Assembly: GCA_000585075.1 (NCBI GenBank)
Contig: JEMY01000001.1
Location: 1 to 64,000, forward strand
DNA: 64,000 bases
Direction of reading: 5' to 3'
Source of the DNA: Candidatus Accumulibacter regalis
GTDB taxonomy: Bacteria; Pseudomonadota; Gammaproteobacteria; Burkholderiales; Rhodocyclaceae
Below are positions 23,696 through 36,228 of this stretch, one piece after another. The position numbers and the translations under genes are program-made. Each line of letters begins with the position of its first letter. Position 1 is the first letter of the stretch. The notes beneath the pieces are model-generated. The model was not told the origin of the DNA. It made no database searches and saw only the letters and a list, made by a program, of their open reading frames with translations.

Positions 23696-25234
23696 ATGCA
23701 GTTGAATCCTTCAGAAATCAGCGAACTGATCAAAAGCAAGATCGAGAATCTTGCGATCAGCGCCGATCTGCGCACCCAGGGCACCGTCGTTTCGGTGACC
23801 GACGGTATCTGCCGCGTTTATGGGCTGACCGACGTCATGCAGGGCGAAATGCTCGAGTTTCCGGGCAACATCTTCGGCATGGCGCTGAACCTCGATCGCG
23901 ACTCGGTTGGCGCGGTGGTTCTCGGCGAGTACGATCAGATCAGCGAAGGCGACACGGTCAAGACGACCGGTCGCATCCTTGAAGTTCCGGTCGGTCCCGA
24001 GCTTCTCGGCCGCGTGGTCAACTCGCTTGGCCAACCGATCGACGGTAAAGGCCCGATCAACAACAAGCTGACCGACAAGATCGAGAAGGTGGCGCCGGGC
24101 GTGATCTGGCGCAAGTCGGTTTCGCAGCCGGTGCAGACCGGTCTGAAGTCGATCGACGCGATGGTGCCGATCGGGCGCGGCCAGCGCGAACTGATCATTG
24201 GCGACCGGCAGACCGGAAAGACCGCGGTGGCCATCGACACGATCATCAACCAGAAGGGGCAGGACCTGCTCTGTATCTACGTTGCCGTCGGTCAGAAGGC
24301 GTCGACCGTCGCCAACGTCGTGCGCAAGCTCGAAGAGAATGGCGCGATGGAGTACACCATCGTCGTGGCCGCCACAGCATCCGAATCTGCTGCCCTGCAA
24401 TACATCGCTCCCTACTCCGGGTGCACCATGGGCGAGTACTTCCGCGACCGTGGCCAGGATGCGCTGATCATCTATGACGACCTGACCAAGCAGGCCTGGG
24501 CGTATCGCCAGGTTTCGCTGCTTCTTCGCCGGCCTCCGGGGCGCGAAGCCTATCCAGGCGACGTCTTCTATCTGCACTCGCGTTTGCTCGAGCGTGCCGC
24601 GCGCGTCTCCGAAGAGTGGGTCGAGAAATTCACCAACGGTGAGGTCAAGGGCAAGACCGGATCGCTGACTGCCCTGCCGGTCATCGAAACCCAGGCGGGC
24701 GACGTCTCGGCCTTCGTTCCGACCAACGTGATCTCGATTACCGACGGCCAGATCTTCCTCGATACCGACTTGTTCAACGCCGGTGTGCGTCCCGCCATCG
24801 ACGCCGGTATCTCGGTGTCGCGCGTCGGTGGTGCTGCCCAGACCAAGGTGATCAAGAAGCTTGGTGGCGGTGTCCGCCTGGCGCTTGCCCAGTTCCGTGA
24901 GCTGGCGGCTTTTGCGCAGTTCGCGTCCGATCTCGACGAGGCAACGCGCAAGCAGCTCGACCGTGGTCGCCTGGTTACCGAACTGATGAAGCAGCCGCAG
25001 TACTCGCCGCTGTCGATCTCCGAGATGGCCATCACCCTGCACGCGGTGAACAAGGGCTATTTCGACGATGTCGAGGTGAAGACGGCGCTGGCGGTCGAGA
25101 AGCAGATGCAAAGCTTCATCAAGCAGAAATATGCCGATCTGGTCAGCAAGATTGAAACCAACAAAGATCTTGACGCCGACGCCGAGCAGACGCTCGGCAA
25201 GGCGATCGAGGAGTTCAAGGCCACGCTGGCCTGA
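23696..25234 (+). CDS. atpA: F0F1 ATP synthase subunit alpha
   Basis: [40 protein letters not shown]. Confidence 0.98.
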   Translation: MQLNPSEISELIKSKIENLAISADLRTQGTVVSVTDGICRVYGLTDVMQGEMLEFPGNIFGMALNLDRDSVGAVVLGEYDQISEGDTVKTTGRILEVPVGPELLGRVVNSLGQPIDGKGPINNKLTDKIEKVAPGVIWRKSVSQPVQTGLKSIDAMVPIGRGQRELIIGDRQTGKTAVAIDTIINQKGQDLLCIYVAVGQKASTVANVVRKLEENGAMEYTIVVAATASESAALQYIAPYSGCTMGEYFRDRGQDALIIYDDLTKQAWAYRQVSLLLRRPPGREAYPGDVFYLHSRLLERAARVSEEWVEKFTNGEVKGKTGSLTALPVIETQAGDVSAFVPTNVISITDGQIFLDTDLFNAGVRPAIDAGISVSRVGGAAQTKVIKKLGGGVRLALAQFRELAAFAQFASDLDEATRKQLDRGRLVTELMKQPQYSPLSISEMAITLHAVNKGYFDDVEVKTALAVEKQMQSFIKQKYADLVSKIETNKDLDADAEQTLGKAIEEFKATLA

Positions 25235-25252
25235 TCGATCGAGGAGTTTGCG

Positions 25253-27554
<2,302 letters not shown>

Positions 27555-27570
27555 AGCGGGATCAGCGAAC

Positions 27571-27605
27571 GTCGCTTTCGCCCCGCCTTCGGGCGCGAAA
27601 GCGAC
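27571..27605. repeat. Intercistronic hairpin between atpD and atpC
   Basis: Perfect 11-bp arms gtcgctttcgc (27571-27581) / gcgaaagcgac (27595-27605), with an inner cccg/cggg stem in the loop. Confidence 0.85.
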
Positions 27606-27623
27606 TTGCAAGGGAAGAAAACC

Positions 27624-28043
27624 ATGTCACTCAGAGTACACGTCGACGTTGTCAGCGCCGAGGAGTTGATCTTCTCCGGGCAGACCGACTTCGCGGTTTT
27701 TCCAGGCGAGGCTGGCGAGCTCGGCATCTATCCGCGTCACACGCCGCTCCTGACCCGCATCAGGCCGGGTACCGTGCGCCTCAAAGTGCCCGACCGCGAG
27801 GAGTACGAGCTGGTCTATGTGTCCGGCGGTATGCTCGAGGTGCAGCCGGCGTTGATTACGGTACTGGCCGATACGGCGGTGCGTGCGTCCGATCTGGACG
27901 AGGCGAAGGCGATCGAGGCCAAGCGTCATGCAGAGGAGATGCTTCGCGACCATACCTCCGATGTTGGTCTGGCTTCGGCGGAAGCCGAGCTGGCCCAGGC
28001 CGTGGCTCAATTGGCGGCAATCAAGAAACTTCGCACGCGCTGA
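27624..28043 (+). CDS. atpC: F0F1 ATP synthase subunit epsilon
   Basis: [49 protein letters not shown]. Confidence 0.97.
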   Translation: MSLRVHVDVVSAEELIFSGQTDFAVFPGEAGELGIYPRHTPLLTRIRPGTVRLKVPDREEYELVYVSGGMLEVQPALITVLADTAVRASDLDEAKAIEAKRHAEEMLRDHTSDVGLASAEAELAQAVAQLAAIKKLRTR

Positions 28044-28098
28044 AGAGCCGTCGAGGCCGGGGATGTAGACGCTCCCTCCGGCACAACGGCAGGAAAAT

Positions 28099-28121
28099 GG
28101 GCAGCCCAGGCTGCCCTTTTC
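28099..28121 (+). terminator. Terminator of the atp operon, possibly bidirectional
   Basis: gggcagcc (28099-28106) / ggctgccc (28109-28116) followed by ttttcttg; lies between convergent atpC and the ubiJ-like gene. Confidence 0.7.
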
Positions 28122-28158
28122 TTGTTCACCGTCGAGGAAGACGGGCTGGGTTTAGCGT

Positions 28159-28734
28159 CTAGCGAAGAAGCTCCATCCGCCCAAGCCGCTTTTCGACGCG
28201 TGCCAAGTCGTCGCGAAGCGCGTCGACCTCGGCGCAGAAAGCGTCGACATCGCGGCGCGGGGCAATGGCTTTCTCTTCTTCGGTCAGATATTCGACGATG
28301 CCAAATGCCAGATTGCGGGCGCTCCGCCCGTGCCATCGCGCCAATCCGCTTGCCAGACGCAGGGCCCGGCGGGCGACGATGTCGCCCAGCACTTGTGAAA
28401 GATCGTGCTCGGCATCCCAGCGCAGGTTGCGGAAGACAAATGCGAGTGCCTCTGCGAGATCCACCGAGCCCGCGATGGTCGCCGCGGAAAACAGCGACGA
28501 TCGGTTACTCAGCGCACGTACCGGCGCGTCGTCGGGCAGGCGGATACTGACCGCGACGGGCGAAGCTGCGTCCGCCGCGGCGAGCAGGCCGGACTCGAGT
28601 ATGGTGAACCGCAACTGCCCGCTGGAAAACTGGACCCGCGCTGTCTGCCCGGAAAAGGCGGCCAATCGAGCACGAGCCCAGTCTTCACCCGTCAGTACGT
28701 GATTGATGACCGCCAGCGGCGGCCCGCTCCACAT
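28159..28734 (-). CDS. ubiJ: SCP2-domain ubiquinone biosynthesis accessory factor, UbiJ-like
   Basis: PPLAVINHVLTGEDWARARLAAFSGQTARVQF...; C-terminal coiled coil FCAEVDALRDDLARVEKRLGRME; downstream of ubiE. Confidence 0.75.
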   Translation of the reverse strand: MWSGPPLAVINHVLTGEDWARARLAAFSGQTARVQFSSGQLRFTILESGLLAAADAASPVAVSIRLPDDAPVRALSNRSSLFSAATIAGSVDLAEALAFVFRNLRWDAEHDLSQVLGDIVARRALRLASGLARWHGRSARNLAFGIVEYLTEEEKAIAPRRDVDAFCAEVDALRDDLARVEKRLGRMELLR

Positions 28735-28739
28735 ACCCT

Positions 28740-29627
28740 TCAGGAAGCTTGCTGGATACCGGCAACCACCCAGCCGCTCGAACCGTCGACCGGCTTGGTC
28801 AAATTCCACACCTCGTCGAAGGCTACTGCGGGCGCGTCGGCCTGCTCACGAATCATGCCGTTCATGCGCACGCTGGCGACATGGCGGCTACCCTCGGTGA
28901 GCACTTCGAGAAGCTCGGCGTCTAGCGTCACCACGTCCGTTTGCTGACTTGCTCCGCTGCGCTCGCCCATCTGCAGCTTGATCTCGGCAAAAACCTCGGG
29001 GGTCACGAAGGAACGGATGTCTTCCATGTTGCCGGCGTCATTTGCCGCCTGTAGGCGGACGAAGTTCAACTTCGCGACACGGAGAAAGCCATCCACGTCG
29101 AAGTCGGCGGGAATGCCTGCCGGCTCCGGAGTGGCCATGTTCGCCGCTCCGCCTGGACGATGCTCTGGCTGGCTTCGGCCAGGAAGCTCCTGGGCGGCGT
29201 CGAAACGCGGCGGCGGGGCGGCCACTCCGCCGCCCACGCCGGCATAGCTCATAGGCTGGCCAGCCCCGGCCGTCGCCGCAGCCTTGCGCCGAAACAGCCA
29301 CTTGAAGACGAACACCGCGGCCATCGCCAAGAGCGCGATCATCACCAGATTGGCCATTCCCTCACCGAGACCAAAATGCGACAACAGCGCCGCAATTCCG
29401 AGCCCGGCCGCGAGTCCGGCCAGGGGGCCCATCCAGCTGCTCTTGGGTGCCGCTGCCGTCGGCGATGCAGCATTGGCCGGCGCCGGCGCGGCTTTCTGGG
29501 GTGCTGGCGTGGCCTGCCGCTGCATGCCCATCGAGCGACCACCGCCGAAGCGCTTGGCTTCGGCATCTGCGACCATGAGACCAAAGCTAAACGCGCACAC
29601 GGCCAACGCAACAAAGAATTTCTTCAC
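28740..29627 (-). CDS. Tim44-like domain membrane protein (start approximate)
   Basis: Signal/TM N-terminus, Gly/Ala/Pro-rich linker, C-terminal Tim44-like region (FDVDGFLRVAKLNFVRLQAANDAGNMEDIRSFVTPEVFAEIK). Confidence 0.8.
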   Translation of the reverse strand: MKKFFVALAVCAFSFGLMVADAEAKRFGGGRSMGMQRQATPAPQKAAPAPANAASPTAAAPKSSWMGPLAGLAAGLGIAALLSHFGLGEGMANLVMIALLAMAAVFVFKWLFRRKAAATAGAGQPMSYAGVGGGVAAPPPRFDAAQELPGRSQPEHRPGGAANMATPEPAGIPADFDVDGFLRVAKLNFVRLQAANDAGNMEDIRSFVTPEVFAEIKLQMGERSGASQQTDVVTLDAELLEVLTEGSRHVASVRMNGMIREQADAPAVAFDEVWNLTKPVDGSSGWVVAGIQQAS

Positions 29628-29640
29628 GACTCTCTCCTCT

Positions 29641-30381
29641 TCAGAACTTGAAACCACGGTGCAGGGCAACGACGCCCAGCGCCAGATTGAAATATTCGAC
29701 CCGCTCTAGCCCAGCCTGTTCCATCAAGCTCTTCAGGCCCTCCTGGTCCGGGTGTACACGAATCGATTCTGCGAGATAGCGATAACTTCCCTCGTCGCGA
29801 GTGATCAGCTGACCGAGGCGCGGAATCACCTTGAACGAGTAGAAGTCGTAAGCCGGTGCCAGAGGCTTCCACACCTGCGAAAACTCGAGGACCAGCAGGC
29901 GACCTCCCGGTCTAAGTACCCGGCGCATCTCGGCGAGTGCCGAGTTCTTGTGGGTCATGTTGCGCAGGCCGAAGGCGACCGTGACGCAGTCAAAGTAGTC
30001 GTCCGGAAACGGCAACTTCTCCGCGTCGCATTGCGCGACGCGGACCATCACGCCACGATCGCAGAGGCGGTCGCGGCCGCGCGTAAGCATGGCGTTGTTG
30101 ATATCGGTCAGCCAGACCTGACCGCCGCGGCCCAGCTTTCTGGCGAAGGCCAGAGCAAGGTCGCCCGTGCCGCCAGCGACGTCGAGGATCCGTGAATCCT
30201 CACGGACACCACTCTTGGCGATGGTAAACGCCTTCCACAAGCGGTGCAGACCGCCCGACATGAGATCGTTCATCAGGTCGTAACGTTGTGCCACCGAATC
30301 AAAAACATCTGCGACGCGCTGCGCCTTGTCGCTTTCCGCTACTTCCTCAAAACCAAAATGGGTGGTCCCTCTATCACTCAT
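29641..30381 (-). CDS. ubiE: Bifunctional demethylmenaquinone/ubiquinone methyltransferase UbiE
   Basis: [79 protein letters not shown]. Confidence 0.97.
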   Translation of the reverse strand: MSDRGTTHFGFEEVAESDKAQRVADVFDSVAQRYDLMNDLMSGGLHRLWKAFTIAKSGVREDSRILDVAGGTGDLALAFARKLGRGGQVWLTDINNAMLTRGRDRLCDRGVMVRVAQCDAEKLPFPDDYFDCVTVAFGLRNMTHKNSALAEMRRVLRPGGRLLVLEFSQVWKPLAPAYDFYSFKVIPRLGQLITRDEGSYRYLAESIRVHPDQEGLKSLMEQAGLERVEYFNLALGVVALHRGFKF

Positions 30382-30413
30382 TGATCCCGCTCGCGCTCCT
30401 GAAGTTGTGCTGC

Positions 30414-30842
30414 TCAATGCTTGCCGCAGCCACCGTGGGCCTTGCTGACCGGCGGCGTGGGAACTTTCCCCGGGTCACGACTGGCACCCGCTGCCGCCAG
30501 TTTGGCCAGATAATCCTTCCACAGCTGCTGTTGATGGCTACCCAGGTTGTAGAGAACATCCCAGGAATAGAGACCACTGTCATGGCCATCGGAAAAGACC
30601 GGGCGGATGGCGTAGTTGCCGACGGCTTCGACGCGGTCGATGCCCACCCCGCGCTTGCCGACTTGCAGCACCTCCTGACCCGGGCCGTGGCCGCGCGCCT
30701 CAGCGGACGGCGTAAAGACGCGCAGGAATTCGTAGCTCAGTTCGAAACGCTCGCCGTCCGCAAAAACCAGCTCCAGGACGTGAGACTTCTGGTGCAGTTT
30801 GATCTCGGTCGGGATTTTCGTGGTCTCGTCCAGGCCTGCCAT
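30414..30842 (-). CDS. DUF971 (gamma-butyrobetaine hydroxylase-like N-terminal) protein
   Basis: [45 protein letters not shown] ... [28 protein letters not shown]; Cys/His tail GGCGKH. Confidence 0.85.
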   Translation of the reverse strand: MAGLDETTKIPTEIKLHQKSHVLELVFADGERFELSYEFLRVFTPSAEARGHGPGQEVLQVGKRGVGIDRVEAVGNYAIRPVFSDGHDSGLYSWDVLYNLGSHQQQLWKDYLAKLAAAGASRDPGKVPTPPVSKAHGGCGKH

Positions 30843-30946
30843 GGATGCCTCTAAGCTCAATAGGGCCGACCATGATAGCGCAAAACGCATGCCGGCACGC
30901 CGCGACGATCCGCGGCGTACCGGCGATCGCCCGGCTCGGACGGCGA

Positions 30947-32554
30947 TCAGGTGACGGAAAAGCTCACCCGGTCGAAATCTGCCCCGGAGCCGATAACCCG
31001 GTCCAACTTCACCCGCCAGACGCCGTTGACGTAGATCTCCAGCAGCCGCCCGGAATAGAACCAACCCTGCGGGATGACCAGGCTCTGCTGGGCCCCGATC
31101 GCGGCAACCGCGGGCAGCATGAAGGCGCGGCTATAGGGCTCCGGTCGTCCCGCCTCGCGCGCCAGCGGCCGGGCGGCTACCGCCTGCGGCCTGCCCGGCA
31201 GGGCTGAGATGCCGGCGATCAGACCTCCGCCCTGTTCCTGCATCAACCAGACGACCTGGGCCAGAAGATGGGCGTTCCCGTCGTGTGGGCAGATGGACAG
31301 CAACTGCTCTGGAACCAAGCGCCGTCCGGCGGTCGAGCGCAGCAAACGGAAGCCGTTGGCACTCTCGTCGAGCACCTCCCAATCGTCGACTGCAAAGCCC
31401 AACTGAGTCTGGCGGACTTCAAGCTGCTGGGTTGGATCGAGCGTATAACGGAAGGTAAACAGGCTGTCGAATTCCTCACGCGAATAGATGCGTGCGCTCT
31501 CCGGCTGACTGAACTCCTTCCCCGAGATGATGTAGTGCACTCCGGTAAAGCCGGCGCACACTCTGGCCATTCCTGCACCCGGGTGACGGCGGAACTGGCG
31601 CGCCGCGCGCAGCAAGGACCACGGCCTGGCCAGCCGTTTGAGAAGCTGCTGGCACTGGCTGGCGGAGCAGTCCTCACCGAGACCGAGTTGTGACGGTGTG
31701 ATCTTCTGCTGCAACTGCCTGCGCGTCTGGTTGATTTGCATTGCCAGACGGGCGCTGTCGATGCGACGAATGTTCTCCGTCTGCAGGCACGCGGCGGCGG
31801 GACGCAGGCCTGCATCTTCCATCAGGTCGACGACCGTTGGTGGCAGGCTTTCGCCCGGGGCCACCGGATGGACGGTCAGCAGCGGCGCCCAGTTGCTCGC
31901 CCAGCGTCGCACCACGCCGAGCTGCTGCACGCTGAGGCTGTACGGACCGGCCAGCTCGGTCAGCAGCTGACTGGCGAAAGCCGCCGTGCAGTGGGTGCTC
32001 CGCCCAAGCGGGTCGAGAGAGTCGGGCACCGCCAGCGTGGCCACCCCCCACTCCTCGGCGCTGGCGTAGAAGCCGTGCAGATTCAGCCACATGCCGCGCG
32101 GCAGTTGCCGGCGAGCGCGATGATACTCGCTGATTGCCATCCCGGTGTAGTAGATGCAGCGATGCAGGATGAGCGCCAGCCGGTCGGCGGCGTCGTCGTC
32201 TTCATCGTCAGTCCGTTGCAACCGCGCGCAATGGGCGTAGGCTCGCGAGGCCTTGAGCCAGGTGGCGACCACCTGCTGAAAAGCGGCTTCCTCGGCGTCG
32301 CCCAGCGGCAGCGCCTTACTGGTGTATTCGCGAGCCAGCTGTTCCTCGATGAAGCACAGCGAAATTCGCGTCTGCTCAAGGAGTTGCAGGTAGACGTCGC
32401 CCGGTGGCGGCGACTGCAGCAGGCTATCCAGGAAATTGTTGATCTCGAACTGAGCCTGACGCGAGTTGGCCAACGGCAGGCGTGAGAGAATTCTGAAACC
32501 CGTTTGCAGGTCCGAAATTTTCATGGTGGCTGGGGCTGTGCTAAGGACTGCGCT
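30947..32554 (-). CDS. Large hypothetical protein, possibly PilZ-related at its C-terminal end (start approximate)
   Basis: About 535 aa. C-terminal VDDWEVLDESANGFRLLRSTAGRRLVPEQLLSI weakly resembles a PilZ-like segment; family not certain. Confidence 0.7.
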   Translation of the reverse strand, partial: SAVLSTAPATMKISDLQTGFRILSRLPLANSRQAQFEINNFLDSLLQSPPPGDVYLQLLEQTRISLCFIEEQLAREYTSKALPLGDAEEAAFQQVVATWLKASRAYAHCARLQRTDDEDDDAADRLALILHRCIYYTGMAISEYHRARRQLPRGMWLNLHGFYASAEEWGVATLAVPDSLDPLGRSTHCTAAFASQLLTELAGPYSLSVQQLGVVRRWASNWAPLLTVHPVAPGESLPPTVVDLMEDAGLRPAAACLQTENIRRIDSARLAMQINQTRRQLQQKITPSQLGLGEDCSASQCQQLLKRLARPWSLLRAARQFRRHPGAGMARVCAGFTGVHYIISGKEFSQPESARIYSREEFDSLFTFRYTLDPTQQLEVRQTQLGFAVDDWEVLDESANGFRLLRSTAGRRLVPEQLLSICPHDGNAHLLAQVVWLMQEQGGGLIAGISALPGRPQAVAARPLAREAGRPEPYSRAFMLPAVAAIGAQQSLVIPQGWFYSGRLLEIYVNGVWRVKLDRVIGSGADFDRVSFSVT

Positions 32555-32590
32555 CATGATTTTGCCTCCTGGCTGACCGCTGCCCACGGT

Positions 32591-33022
32591 CTAGGTGGTA
32601 CGCAGGGCGGCGATGATCTGGTCACCCAATTTCCGGCCATCAACCGGCTGGCGCCGTGTGGTACTGGCCCGTTTTGCGGCTGCCCAGACCGGCTGGGGGA
32701 AGTTTCTGTCGTCTCGCCAACGTGGAATCAGGTGCCAATGAACATGTGGCGTCAGGTTGCCCAGGCTCGCAAGATTGACCTTGTCCGGCTGGTAAAGGCT
32801 GCGTACGGCACTCTCGACAGCAAACACCACCGTCATCAGCTGCATTCTTTCCTTGTGCGGCAGGTCGGTCATTTCGCGGAGATGGCGGTGCAGGATCACG
32901 CGGCAGAAACCCGGATAATCCGGGTCCGCTACCATCACCACGCGGCAGATGCCGTTCTCCCAGATCACTTCTCCGCCTGGTGAGTCGCATAGCTCGCAAT
33001 TCTCCAAACCGCCTTCACTCAC
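32591..33022 (-). CDS. HIT-family hydrolase (start approximate)
   Basis: CELCDSPGGEVIWENGICRVVMV ... YPGFCRVILHRHLREMTDL ... LTPHVHWHLIPRW (HxHxH-type motif). Confidence 0.9.
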   Translation of the reverse strand: MSEGGLENCELCDSPGGEVIWENGICRVVMVADPDYPGFCRVILHRHLREMTDLPHKERMQLMTVVFAVESAVRSLYQPDKVNLASLGNLTPHVHWHLIPRWRDDRNFPQPVWAAAKRASTTRRQPVDGRKLGDQIIAALRTT

Positions 33023-33333
33023 TTCCTGACTCCTTGTCGACCGGCCGACGCCAATGCGCCGTGTTGACCGAGACGATAGGCCTGTGCGGCGAAACGCGAG
33101 AGGAAATAGGTCACGGAGCGAGAGACAAAAACCCGGGAAGGCCATCGCTTTCCAGGAGTCGCGCCGGCAGGCTCCGAACGGGGCGTTCGCGGCCGCCGCC
33201 GAGGCACTCCGCGCGGGCTTGTGGTGCGGTGCGCGATCGGCCATCCCGTGCGCGCTAGCTGACGAGCCCCTCACGACAGGGCGAAGGACGGGAAGCGGCG
33301 GCTGGCTGGACGACGTCGCAGGCCGCGCGGCAA

Positions 33334-33384
33334 GAGCCCGGAAAGCGAAGCGGCGCCACTCGAGCGGCGCCGCTTGCGCGGCTC
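33334..33384 (-). terminator. GC-rich hairpin downstream of the CorC-like gene
   Basis: aagcggcgcc (33348-33357) / ggcgccgctt (33366-33375), extended by gagcc (33334-33338) / ggctc (33380-33384); no long T-tract. Confidence 0.4.
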
Positions 33385-33409
33385 AAAAGCCGGCCGCTGA
33401 CGGCAGGCC

Positions 33410-34684
33410 TTACAAGCGTTCGACGCGCACCTTGGTGACGGAGCGCGCATCCGCTTCGATCACCGTGTAGCGAAAGCCGCGTTCTTCCACGCTATCGCCG
33501 ACGACCGGAATGTGGCGCAGGCGGTTGATCAGGAAGCCGGCGAGCGTGTGCGCTTCGCCGACCGGCAAATTCAGCCGCAGCGAATCGTTGAGTTCGGAGA
33601 TCGGCGCCCGCCCGCCGACCAGATGACGATCGTCGGTCTCCGACTCGATGACCACCCGGGGCGGCTTCATGTTGTCGAAATCGTAGCCCGAGTCCACCGT
33701 CCCGACGACCTCCTCGAAGATGTCTTCCATGGTCAGGATGCCGATCGCCGAGCCGAACTCGTCGACGACGATGGCCATGTGGTCGTTGCGCGCCCGCAGC
33801 ATCGGCAGGACCTGATCGATGGTCTGCTTCGGAGAAAGATAGAGTGCCGGGCGAATGAAGTCGCTCACCGAGCGCTTGCCAATGTCCGGCAGCAACAGGT
33901 CCCAGGTGGTCAGCGTCATCACACCGGTGACGTTGGTGATGTTACCGCGGAAGACGGGCAGGCGATTGAAACCGTGTTCCCAGACTCGCCGTACCGCCTC
34001 GTCCATGCCGCGACTCTCGCTGAAGCCAATGACTTCGGCCAGCGGCGTCATCACCTCGCCGACCGTTGTGTCGGCGAAGCGAAAGATGCGCCGAATGCGT
34101 TGTTTATTGGTGGCGCCGCCGCCGTCAGCGGGCGTTTCCGAGAGGTCGAGCAAAACGCGCAACTCATCCTTGGTGATAAAGCCGATCTGGCCCGACGACG
34201 CGCCGCCGAACAGGCGTGCGGCAAAGCGGGCAACGCGGCTGAAGACGAAAATCACCGGATAGAAAAGGTAGGAAAAGAAGCGTAGTCCGTAGATGATCTT
34301 GGTCACGATCCAGTCGGATTTCTGCTGGAAGATGCTCTTCGGAACGATCTCGCCGAAAATCAGCAGGAAAGGCGTGAACACCAGCACCGAAACCAGGTCA
34401 CCCGACTCTCCGAGCAGGTCGATGAACATCAGCGTGCCAATGGTGGTGATCGTCACCGTCGCGATGTTGGTCCCGACCAGGGTCGTCCCGAGCATGACGT
34501 CGGGCGTTCGAAAGAGCTCCAGCACCAGTTTCGCACCCGGGTCACCCAGGCGTGCCTGATGGCGAAGGTGAATCTTGTCGGCGTTGACCATCGCCAGCTC
34601 CGATCCCGAGAAGAAGCCCTTGAGTATCAGGAAGATGAAAATCACCACCAGGTGAAAGCCCCAATCGAACGGGATCCAGTCCAT
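33410..34684 (-). CDS. HlyC/CorC (CNNM)-family transporter, DUF21 + CBS + CorC_HlyC
   Basis: N-terminal TM DUF21 (FFSGSELAMVNADKIHLRHQARLGDPGAKLVLEL), CBS pair (VMTPLAEVIGF ...), C-terminal CorC-like domain. Confidence 0.93.
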   Translation of the reverse strand: MDWIPFDWGFHLVVIFIFLILKGFFSGSELAMVNADKIHLRHQARLGDPGAKLVLELFRTPDVMLGTTLVGTNIATVTITTIGTLMFIDLLGESGDLVSVLVFTPFLLIFGEIVPKSIFQQKSDWIVTKIIYGLRFFSYLFYPVIFVFSRVARFAARLFGGASSGQIGFITKDELRVLLDLSETPADGGGATNKQRIRRIFRFADTTVGEVMTPLAEVIGFSESRGMDEAVRRVWEHGFNRLPVFRGNITNVTGVMTLTTWDLLLPDIGKRSVSDFIRPALYLSPKQTIDQVLPMLRARNDHMAIVVDEFGSAIGILTMEDIFEEVVGTVDSGYDFDNMKPPRVVIESETDDRHLVGGRAPISELNDSLRLNLPVGEAHTLAGFLINRLRHIPVVGDSVEERGFRYTVIEADARSVTKVRVERL

Positions 34685-34686
34685 CG

Positions 34687-36228
34687 TTATCTCCTCGCCT
34701 GGTTATCAGCGGCAGCGGTTTTATCTACGCTCTGGTCGCCGTCGGTCGCCTGCGCGCCGCTGGACTCCGCTTCCTCTTCCCTCGCCTCGCGCAACAGCTC
34801 GTCCTCGTATTCGTCGAGTGACTCCTGTTCCTGATCTGCCGGTGATTCGTCGGACGTTGACTCGGCAAGGCTCTCCATGTCCAGCGGTTCCGCCGGAGCA
34901 GAGCTGCCATCCTCCTCCTGCGTTCGCCCAAACGAGACGCGAACCTTGGTGATGCGCATGCCGCTCACTTCTTTCACCGTGAGCTCGTAGTCGGCGCTGA
35001 AGATCTTCTCGCCAACCCGCGGCAGCCGGCCAAAAAGTACCAGCGCGACGCCACCGATGGTGTTCATCAACGGGTCGTCGATGTCGAAATTGGTGAGCGT
35101 GCGGAAATCCGCGAGGCGCATATAACCGGGGACGGTGAAGCTGTTGTTGTGTTCCTGCTGATAGTGCTCCTGTCCTCTCATCTTTCCGGAAATTTCGCCG
35201 AAGATGAACGTCATCACGTCCTTGATGGTGACGATTCCGAGGACTTCGCCGTATTCGCCGATGACCACCGCGGCGCGGGTGTTGAAACGCTGGAAATACT
35301 CCAGCATCTCGTCGACTTTCTTGGTTGGCGGAACGAAATGCGCCGGTTTCAGGATTTCCGATAACTCGATTTTCGAGATATCGCCATCAACGCGCACCCG
35401 GCGCAGCAGATCCTCGGCCTGCAGGAAGCCGATCACGTTGTCCCAGTGGCCCCGGTAAACCGGAACACGCGGATGGCGATAGCCGCGAAAGCGCTCGATC
35501 AGTTCCTCGATCGGCAGATCGGCGTCGAGGAAGCGGATGCGCGGCCCCGGCGTCATGATTCGTGCTACTTCGGTTTCCGCCGCCTCGAGCACCTTGTCGA
35601 TGAGCACCCGCTCCGACGCCTCGATGACCCCGGTCTCCTCGCTGTCGGCCATCAGCGTACGCAGCTCGTCCGGCTTGAGGATGTTCTCGCGGTCGACGTG
35701 TTCGCCAACGACGAAGGTCGTGACCCGGTCGGCAACCAGGCGCACGACGTCGCGCAGAGGGGTGACCAGGAAAATCCACTTCGGCAGAAAACGCGCTGAC
35801 AGTTTTGTGGCGAACTTTACCGGCGCGTTGACGGCGATCGTTTTCGGAGTGACTTCGCCAAAGAGCAGCAGTAGCGGCACCATGACGACGATATTGATCC
35901 ATCCGGCATCCTTTTCGCCAAACATGGTGACCAGAATCATGGTCATGTTGGCCGCCGCCGCGATGTTCACCAACTCGTTGCCGCAGAGCAACGAGACGAT
36001 CAGCCGCCGTGGCTCGTCGAGCATCGCGTGAATGCTTTCGGAATGAGGGTTGCGCGAGTTGCGCAATTTCTGCAGATCGATGCGACTAAGCGAGAAAAGT
36101 GCGGTTTCGGAGCCGGAGAAAAACGCTGAAAACGAGAACAGAATGCACTGAATCAGAATTCGAATGGTCAGTTCCCAATCGATCTCCGACAGATTGATCA
36201 AGTCGACGGTTTCCCTCAACCAGTCCAT
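34687..36228 (-). CDS. HlyC/CorC (CNNM)-family transporter, second copy
   Basis: FFSGSETALFSLSRIDLQKLRNSRNPHS; RIMTPGPRIRFLDADLPIEELIERFRGYRHPRVPVYRG; acidic C-terminal tail. Confidence 0.93.
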   Translation of the reverse strand: MDWLRETVDLINLSEIDWELTIRILIQCILFSFSAFFSGSETALFSLSRIDLQKLRNSRNPHSESIHAMLDEPRRLIVSLLCGNELVNIAAAANMTMILVTMFGEKDAGWINIVVMVPLLLLFGEVTPKTIAVNAPVKFATKLSARFLPKWIFLVTPLRDVVRLVADRVTTFVVGEHVDRENILKPDELRTLMADSEETGVIEASERVLIDKVLEAAETEVARIMTPGPRIRFLDADLPIEELIERFRGYRHPRVPVYRGHWDNVIGFLQAEDLLRRVRVDGDISKIELSEILKPAHFVPPTKKVDEMLEYFQRFNTRAAVVIGEYGEVLGIVTIKDVMTFIFGEISGKMRGQEHYQQEHNNSFTVPGYMRLADFRTLTNFDIDDPLMNTIGGVALVLFGRLPRVGEKIFSADYELTVKEVSGMRITKVRVSFGRTQEEDGSSAPAEPLDMESLAESTSDESPADQEQESLDEYEDELLREAREEEAESSGAQATDGDQSVDKTAAADNQARR

